Assembly: GCA_022497145.1 (NCBI GenBank)
Contig: MU385855.1
Coordinates: 992,001-1,056,000, forward strand
DNA length: 64,000 nucleotides
Reading direction: 5' to 3'
Origin: Rostrohypoxylon terebratum
Lineage: Eukaryota > Ascomycota > Sordariomycetes > Xylariales > Hypoxylaceae
Both the position numbers and the translations under genes were made by a program. Below the pieces are notes generated by a model. It saw nothing but the letters and a program-made list of their open reading frames with translations. It was not told the origin of the DNA and made no database searches. Shown piece by piece: positions 56,926-64,000 of this stretch (position 1 is the stretch's first letter; the number at the start of each line of letters is the position of its first letter).

Positions 56926-57187
56926 ATGCCTAGAACTAGTCGTCCTGGGCGCTCCACAGAAACCGCGATTTGGTATATGCCCCGTCACTACCCCGATGAT
57001 GTCCGCGAAAGCCCGACGTGCTCGTAAGTCCGGGGAACCGCAGTCCGCTCCTGCCACCCGCTCCGCCCCGACATCCGTGGTTCTAACTTTCCTCTATATA
57101 CCCAGCGGCACCGATGCCGAATCCCCGCGGTCGCGTCCGACCGGTAAGCGTGGTCGGGGGGAGAGCAACGGGAGTCGTCCATATTGA
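56926..57187 (+). CDS. Candidate small spliced gene, 59 residues
   Basis: Exon 1 56926-57023, intron 57024-57105 (82 nt), exon 2 57106-57187. The intron has the consensus donor GTAAGT, branch TTCTAAC about 20 nt before the acceptor, and CCCAG; it is phase 2 and the frame continues to TGA. The product is hydrophilic, rich in Arg, Pro, Ser and Gly (PRHYPDDVRE, then TGKRGRGESNG), with a single Cys and no signal peptide. The segment is clearly more GC-rich than its surroundings. I know no family. Alternatives: a non-coding spliced RNA, or a decayed end of a longer gene. It lies between the 3' ends of PFK26 and the deubiquitinase. Confidence 0.42.
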
Positions 57188-57538
57188 TGGGATGTCATAA
57201 TCATTACCTAGCATTCACAAACCGAACAAGAGCGAATATTCCTTTCCGCAATCAATAAATTATTAGTCATTGAAAATGTCTCAATGACCAGTTTGTATCA
57301 CTAATGAACTTACTACAGAGTACGAGACTCATGTCTCTTGATACTTGATCAAATCTCAAAACGCCTTTTGAATGCTGTGCCCTAGCACTCCATGTTCATG
57401 CGATCCATAATTTTTGTTTACAAACCAGCCATGCCGTTTTTTATGTTCCTTGCGGCATATATTCTGTATCGCCAACGCCTGCCGGGTATCTTATTCCTCA
57501 AATCAATTAGACCAACCCCACGGAGTAAAATAGTATTA
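57188..57538. other. Intergenic region before the deubiquitinase 3' end
   Basis: A/T-rich, 3' flank of the minus-strand gene. No feature seen. Confidence 0.35.
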
Positions 57539-60331
57539 TCATTGCACTGTAGCCTAGGGTCAGCATAAATTCTTCGTCAATGCGTACGATGTGTGAAAGA
57601 GATTCCTCAGGACAGTTATCTCTTATTCAGAGAAACTGGGGCGAAGTAGTGGTTGTATACTTACCAATGCATTCTCTGTCTGGTAAATTCATTTTCTTGT
57701 TCTCTTTCCCTTTTCCCTTTTCTTTCTCTGCCCTCTGCTTCGACTTCCCTCTTTTCTGCGTGGGTGTTGCATCGGAACCGTTCTCCTTTGCAGGATCTTT
57801 ACCGACGTTCTCGACGAATTCGTAGTCATCTTCTGCTTCTGTGGAAATCGAATCTCGCAGCGGTTCCTTGCTTGTCTTCATGAAGCCCCCGAATCTTGCT
57901 ACCGTCAAACTTCTACGGCTATCGCCAGCCTGGCTTTGAGGCCTGCTCTTATTGCCGCCTCTGAACCTTGCAGCAGCACGACTAAGCCTCTGGGCTGTGG
58001 TCTCTTCTCCGGGTGTGACGGCTGGCGATGGTGCTTCCGATACAGCTGCTGGGCTTGGGACATTTGATTCATTGTAAATACTCCCTCGGCGAGATACGCT
58101 AAGGAATCCATCTTCTTCTGCAAAGCTGCGACGTGGTCGTTCCAATTCGGAAGAGAAGCGTATACTACTGCTATTAGTCGATGGTTGGACGATTAGGTTA
58201 TCAAAGTAGCTACTGGGCTGCCGAGAGACTGTAAGTCTGTCCTGGCTCTGTGCTGCTGATGTCTCGGAATTTGTCAGATTAAGTGCGGCGTCGTCATAAG
58301 ATGGCGGCTCCACGTCGGTGCCTTCCGTGGAGCTGGCCGCTACCTCTACTATTGGGACAATTTGATAGAACAACAAGTAGGGCATTTCCTCTTTGAGTGA
58401 TTGTTTTATGTCATCGACAAGAGTGACCCGATCGGTTGCAAGATCGTCAAATTTAACCCATTGTGCCTCTTCGTAATCTGGAGGCGGATCGCTGTCATGC
58501 CTGCGATTATCTGTGAGAAGCTTAGGAGCAACACGACAAAATGAGACATAATGTCCGGAATGTAGCGAATCTCCTCGGTGACACACTACGGATTGGAGCA
58601 CAAGTTTATAGTCAGCAGCAAGGCCACTTTCTTCCACTTGTCTCTCGTCAACGATGAAATGAGGCAGCCGTAAGCTGTCAGGGATGTCAATGTACGTATT
58701 TTGTCGCTTCATGTTTCCTCTTTCATCCATCATATAACGTTTGAGACAGATACCGACAACTGGTCTTTGGTTGAAATGTCGAGCGACCTCTAGATCGCTT
58801 TCCGGCTCTTTATTCGCAGGCGAGTGCCAAGCTATAAACCAGATTAGTTTTCAAAATATTAAAGAAGTAACAGGGAATTTATCATACGTATTAATCTAAA
58901 GAACTGCCAAGCAGGTATCGTCACAGCTCTTACCACGGAAACCGTTTTCTTAGCTCTTTGGAATAGACTCGCTGCATCGGATTCGGCCGGCTTGCCTTGC
59001 TCGTCAAGCACAACTCGTTGAATGATACTTTCTGTTCTGCTTCGGTGCGGGACTGAAACTAGCTGAGACCCTGAAGCTTCCGCATCCTCATTGGTTTGGT
59101 GCTCAAGGAAATGGGCATCCGGGGAGACCGTCCATCTTCGTTCCAGATGACGACTGGTTTCGGCTTCGTCTTGTTGGTCTGCCTTGTCAACAGCTCGAAT
59201 AGCATCTTCCAGCTCAGTTGTGGTTGTAGGAGATAAAGGCTTGGGTATTGTGTTAGATCTCTCTGCCGCCTTCTTTTCGTCCAAGCTATCCCTAAGAACA
59301 TCGACTTGTGAGTTAAAGTACTCTTCTAAGCAATCCTCTAGTTTGATGCCTTTGCCGTCGTTGTCTGGCGGTACAGCAAGGTTCAGGAGCCTTTCGTATA
59401 CGACTTTATGGTCCGCGTCGTCATTCTTGCCCTGATGAAATAAATCGACTTGTAGAGTAAGGAGAGGAAGCTGGAGGGTTTCTGTAATAAACGCAAAAGC
59501 TTCGGACGTATCTTGCTGCTCCAACATCTGCGCTTCCCTCCAACCACATGCTGCCAAGGCGTCTTGTATGTGTTCCGTCTAATCTAAAATCAGTCTTGCT
59601 ACCGTCGTAAATATTGGGAAAATTGCCTACCATGTCAGTTTCGATTAACTTTCCACTCCTCAACATGTTTACCCAAAGTCGTAGCAGCGCAGCTAGTTTC
59701 CTCTGTGGTTCTTCCATGGTCTCGTTCTTCAACATGCACTCGAAAGATTCAAGCTTTGCGAACATGGCAAAGAGCAGGGCATCGAGATAGCAGGTTACAT
59801 TCCCTCGGTTTTCAGCACCAAGCATGTGGACGGCGGGGTTATAGCTAAGAATCCTGCCGGACAGCGATGTCTGCTGCAATGATAGCAGCTCGATAGCTTT
59901 GTCAACATCGCCGGAAGAGTACTTGGAATGAAGTACATATCGGACCTGATCATCGTTGAGAATAGGGAAATCTAAATCAGCAATTCGCTTTCGTACGTCG
60001 TCGATCTGTTAGAGTCAAAGGTCAGGTCACTTGAAGCGCAAGTGAATAATGATGGCGTGCAGACGCACCTTGACCGATTCCTTTTCTCGCTCCGTGTCGG
60101 CGTTGGCAGATTGTTTAGCGGATTCTGATTTGAATAAGGAAAAAAAGGATTCGGATGATAGAGGGCGATGCTGGGAAGAAATGGTGTAATTAGCACATAT
60201 ATCGTTGTGATGCAGAGTTGACAGATCCAATGTCACCTTACCTTATGGGCAGGATCAGATGATCTACCACGACGGTGACTATTCTTCTCACGGCGACTTA
60301 GGAACTTCTTAGGAAGGCTGGTAGTCTTCAT
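57539..60331 (-). CDS. Ubiquitin-specific protease (peptidase C19) with a C-terminal CAAX box
   Basis: Exons 60331-60242, 60170-60069, 60005-59631, 59578-58888, 58831-57665 and 57546-57539 give 810 residues. Removes ubiquitin from proteins. Basic N-terminus (KKFLSRREKNSHRRGRSSD), then a UBA-like IDDVRKRIADLDF...YVLHSKYSSGDVDKAIELL. The Cys box is NRGNVTCYLDALLFAMF and the His box GDSLHSGHYVSFCR; QQDTSEAFAFI and GICLKRYMM are also family features. Long Ser-rich insertions separate them. The last long exon ends ECATTG-type at a consensus GTAAGT. An 8-nt terminal exon adds VQ and stop, so the protein ends Cys-Ile-Val-Gln, a CAAX motif. Without splicing, translation would read 12 further residues into the intron. 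Likely membrane-attached by prenylation (inference). Confidence 0.87.
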
Positions 60332-63120
60332 GGTGGGGTCTCGCAGCGTAGAAAATTGCCCGAGGGGCTACGATGGAAGGTAATTAAAAGGCGGCAATCG
60401 TCGACGGTTTAGGATTTGCAACGACACAACATGCTCTCAATCATATTTTGAATTTGAAGGAGCCCCGTGTGACGTCAAATAAAGAAGTAACACCTTTTTT
60501 TTCCCTTCTTCTCTTCTTCTCTTCCTAAGATGGAGAACCGTCGCTTTGAAAGTGCCACCTTTGAATGAATGGGCGTGCCAAGACCAAGGGTTGAGGGTCG
60601 AGACCTCTTCGACTAAAGTCTGGAATGGAATGCAAAGACGCGATGTTAAGGTTGAAGGTGATGATGAAACGGAAGGGAATCTCGCATGGTTTGAAATAGG
60701 GATCAATGACGGTGTTGATTTGATTTATCAAAATGAGTAAAGAAGAAAAAGGAAGATATTTGAGAGCCAGAGACAGCGGGAGCTTGCAGCAGCCAAGCTG
60801 TTAGGATCCAGGGCTGCCAGGACGGGTTTGCGCTGCGCTGCGCTGTACAATATACCAAACGGGGAGTTAAGGAAGCCCGAGGGAGCGTTTCGCGTCAAGG
60901 GTCCCGCCCTAAAAAAGGAACAATGGGCGATCCAAGATTGTTCGGCTCGCGTTCCTACTAGGTATTGAAGAATTTCTTATATAATCTGATTCGCGTGATT
61001 CAAAAATAGGAAGCTTTTCGAACCACGGGTTCAGGTCAAGCATCCCTTGGGAGATGTTTCTCGAATCTCGAATCAAAGAGGTATTCTGGTGGTACTATGG
61101 CTGGCAGTCGCTTGTAGCTGGTAGGCAGCAGGCAGCACACTAAAAAGTTTGGGTGAGGTCTAGGGCTCAAATGGATGTTCAAATGCTCGATTGTCCAACA
61201 TATGCCTGAATGTCCAAATGCCGTGTAAGTTGATGAAAAAAACAAAAAACAAAAGAACATTGAATCTTTCAGAAAGGCAGCGGAATACATGTGTACAAAC
61301 GTAATAGTATAGTCAAGCGTCGTTTCCATCTAGTATGTAGACCGATAGACTCTACCTATTGCATCACATTATGAAGTCATATCTTCGAGATACAGCAATT
61401 GCAAATGTCCGGTGCAACTCTAATCCTTACGCTAGAAGACTCGCAACTTAAAAAATACTATTAAGTGCTTTTTCTAGGAATGTGCCATGCGAGGACTTTC
61501 AGAACCTTGATTAGCACCTATGTAATAGTATATTTCTATCTAGGGACGAGCGAAACTACGCACTACGGAAACTAAATCTGGTCCGTACCTCAAAAACGCG
61601 AAACTTACTTTCCCTACGGAGAAGTCTAGAAGGGTTGTTCTTCTGTTTCATTGGTAGAACCCTAGCGCTGCAGGCGGGAATGCTTGGGCTTTTCCTTGCC
61701 TTGCTGCGGGCGATCGAATGAGATCTCGCTTTTTCTTTTTCTTCTCAGCGAACACCTAGGACCTAGGTAATACCAGCCAGCCAGCCAGCCAGCCAGCGCG
61801 CGCCTGCTTGCTACTGGAGGCCTACTGAGCTATAGTTGATTCAGTCGCCTGACAATAAACCTCTGTTAGGGCTCGTTCCTTATTCGGCGCTATAGCTGGA
61901 TATCTCGCAGCGAATACGATAAACGAAAATCTATCTGCACAGGTACCTAGACAATTGATTGTTCAACGTACATACTTAATATCTACGAATCTGTGGGCGT
62001 CGCAGTCGTCAGCCAAGAACGCCAATGGTTTTGATATGGATGATCAAGTATATACGTCACCTCCAGCTTGAACCCGGGAATTGTTGAGGCCTGCAGGATA
62101 TTATAATAGGTCTACGACGTAGTAGGCAGCTACAATACATTCTGCATTTTCAGCCTCAGCCGTCAACCTCCGGATCCATGGATGTCTCGAGACTTCCAAG
62201 GTTCTACCTAATATGCCTAGGTGCCTAGGTAAGCACCTACTATTAATATGTAGGACCTATTACCTATTACCTAGGACCCTAGGCATGCTACATACCTAAC
62301 GTGTACATTTGTAATCCGGAAAGTCTGGCATCTCTGCCTAGTACCTACCTAGTGGGCGATCTCGTGTTGTAGAAATCAGTAGTAATTGGCACGGATGATT
62401 TATAATGATGGGTTGCCAAAAGAAGATACCGCCGACGGAGGTTCGTCAGGTGATCGACATGCCATCACGTAGTTGGTGGTGATATTACAGCGGTATTCAT
62501 ATCTTAGATCTCATGTTTCCGCGATGAATGTGTCAATTCACATTAGTATATTTGATAATTATTTAATAATAAACACCACACATTTTATCTAATAAAATTG
62601 TATGAGTAGAGATGAGATATTAATACCAGGTGTTTGCGATGTATCGGCCCACCTGCCCACGTGGATTCCAAGTATTAAACAGCAACATTAAAAGATTTGC
62701 CCGAGATTAATTACAGCCGACACGCAAAACTGAGTATATACATACATATAAGACAAGATTGGACTTGCAAACTGCAAGTTTCATAGGTATCCTATCAAAC
62801 CAATTTCATTATCCAGCAAGCATGACATAGTAAGTCGATAATTTTGAAGTCTTGTTCGAAAGTTGTAGCTCGCAAAAAACGTGGGGTTGTACTACTATGT
62901 AGTACGTATTACAGCTGCTCCAACTTAGCCAATCACGTTCATGGATGGGTCTCCAAGATTGGAGCTAGAGCTAACATGGATGAACTTCGGATATTAGTTC
63001 TGCCGGATAGCTTTCTTGGTGGGATGGCACATTGAAATTTCACTTTTGAAGCCGTAGAGGACTAAATGCGCGAGGTCGCCATTGAGCTCGGAATTTGGTG
63101 TTGGCACGCGCATGTACATC
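60332..63120. other. Long intergenic region (2.8 kb)
   Basis: Divergent spacing between the deubiquitinase and MRPL7. It contains a (CCAG)n tract at about 61779-61797, many TAGGTA/CCTAGG words (61755-61770, 62205-62290, 62340-62352) and an A/T-rich patch at 62520-62640. Open frames at 60546-60740 and 61036-61329 have no support. No gene seen. Confidence 0.4.
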
Positions 63121-64000
63121 ATGGCGGCAATTAGGGAGATGCCTCGGGCTAGTCGCCAGCTTCTCGTCAATAGATCGCTCTGGAGGCCATGCACAACAAA
63201 TTTTCAAAGATGCGCATCAACTGATGCCGCTGCGCCTGCAGCCGTGATGTCTGAGATTGAGCAAGATTCCGGTCTGGTGGCGCCTATTGTTTCGAGGGAC
63301 GGAATCAAACTCACGGATCCACGAAAGAGAGCAAGCCGTAGAAATTTCGAGCTTCCTCATGAAAGGTAGGCCTAAGACTTGTAAATTCCATGCCATAAAA
63401 CATCGAAAGAAGCCAAGATTAATCAATATCCGGCATATAGATACCGATACCACGCCCCGAAGTACTATCGAGGACCATTACACCCGGTCCAACCGCCGCC
63501 AGCCTCAGATCCGATCGCTCGAAACTTTTCCCCTGGCCCCTTCAACCTTCCCCGACTAAAACAGACCTTCCATTCCACAATCAACTCCGATATCATAACT
63601 TTAATGTATCAGCACGTACCCCCCGGGACTCCTGAAGCTCCCGAAAGGATACGATTGCGGGAGTGGGACGACTCGTCGCCGTACATGAAGAACCGACCCA
63701 GGCGTGGGCCGCGAGGTAAGAGCGTTCTTCCGCCTATAGAGAAGAACATCACCTGGCAAAACATTCCCGAGGTCAAGGCCATACATATGGCCATGTACAT
63801 GCCACAAGCGAGGAAGAACCCGGATCATATTATCGTCGGGCAATCAGTATTGCAAAGTATTACAGGCATCCGCCCCACGGTCACCAAAACAAAACACAGC
63901 GTTTCTCAGTGGAGTATCGTCAAGGGCGACAACACGGGTGTCAAAGTTAGCGTATATGGGAACCAGGCCTATGAACTCTTGGACAAGATGATTCACCTGG
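63121..64000 (+). CDS. MRPL7: Mitochondrial large-subunit ribosomal protein uL5m, 3' end outside window
   Basis: Exons 63121-63365 and 63441 to beyond 64000, with about 268 residues visible. The N-terminus looks like a mitochondrial presequence: MAAIREMPRASRQLLVNRSL is basic with no acidic cluster. Downstream, YRYHAPKYYRGPLHP, IARNFSPGPF, then the L5 fold: KNITWQNIPEVKAIHMAMYM, QSVLQSITGIRPTVTKTKHS and GVKVSVYGNQAYELLDKMIHL. These match fungal mitochondrial L5 (yeast MRPL7). The start at 63121 is preferred to an in-frame upstream ATG-like codon because it begins the basic presequence. Donor GTAGGC, acceptor ATATAG, phase 2. Confidence 0.88.

Noticed and set aside
57639..57665. Unspliced deubiquitinase C-terminus
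   Set aside because: It passes through a consensus GTAAGT donor into non-conserved residues; the spliced end gives a CAAX box.
60546..60740. 64-codon plus-strand frame
   Set aside because: It begins without ATG, overlaps other open frames, and has no recognisable features.
1..64000. CRISPR arrays, bacterial operons, riboswitches
   Set aside because: No regular direct-repeat/spacer pattern, and the gene structures are eukaryotic.

Overview
The window is a piece of a filamentous ascomycete chromosome, most likely from a Sordariomycete. The evidence is many short introns (about 50 to 130 nt) with GTAAGT-like donors and CTAAC/CTGAC branch sites, genes on both strands with individual promoters, WSC-domain and NB-ARC proteins of fungal type, an intron-bearing tRNA-Glu, and C-to-T/G-to-A decay of a repeat that looks like repeat-induced point mutation (RIP). 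All gene models were built by eye from reading frames and splice signals.

Conserved block 1 (1-28.9 kb), left to right: ADE6 FGAM synthase (minus, cut by the left edge); a PQ-loop membrane protein; a nuclear protein with a duplicated 47-residue module and acidic tail; a MET12-type methylenetetrahydrofolate reductase (minus); an ARO8-like aminotransferase; ribosomal protein RPL4 (minus); tRNA-Glu(CTC); a secreted heme peroxidase with two WSC domains; an ULP2-type SUMO protease; and signal peptidase subunit SPC3 (minus).

Accessory block (29-51 kb): a two-exon gene for a 69-residue secreted peptide; a RIP-like decayed LTR copy; a broken NLR-like gene (alpha/beta hydrolase plus NB-ARC) split by a solo LTR with a perfect 5-bp target duplication; a small MITE; a CorA-like membrane protein with eight exons; a second solo LTR; a kinase-TPR protein facing a kinase-pseudokinase protein tail to tail; a small one-helix membrane ORF; and an F-box protein. 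Proteins of these kinds (NLR, tandem kinase, CorA-like, F-box) are common in variable, recognition- or stress-related parts of fungal genomes. That reading is inference.

Conserved block 2 (51-64 kb): TOM40 (minus); a 6-phosphofructo-2-kinase whose bisphosphatase half has lost the catalytic histidine; a candidate 59-residue spliced small gene; an ubiquitin-specific protease whose last 8-nt exon creates a CAAX prenylation box; and the start of mitochondrial ribosomal protein uL5m (cut by the right edge).

The genes do not form one pathway. The main new material is the set of two small spliced genes, the kinase pair, the NLR/LTR/RIP history, and the CAAX deubiquitinase.
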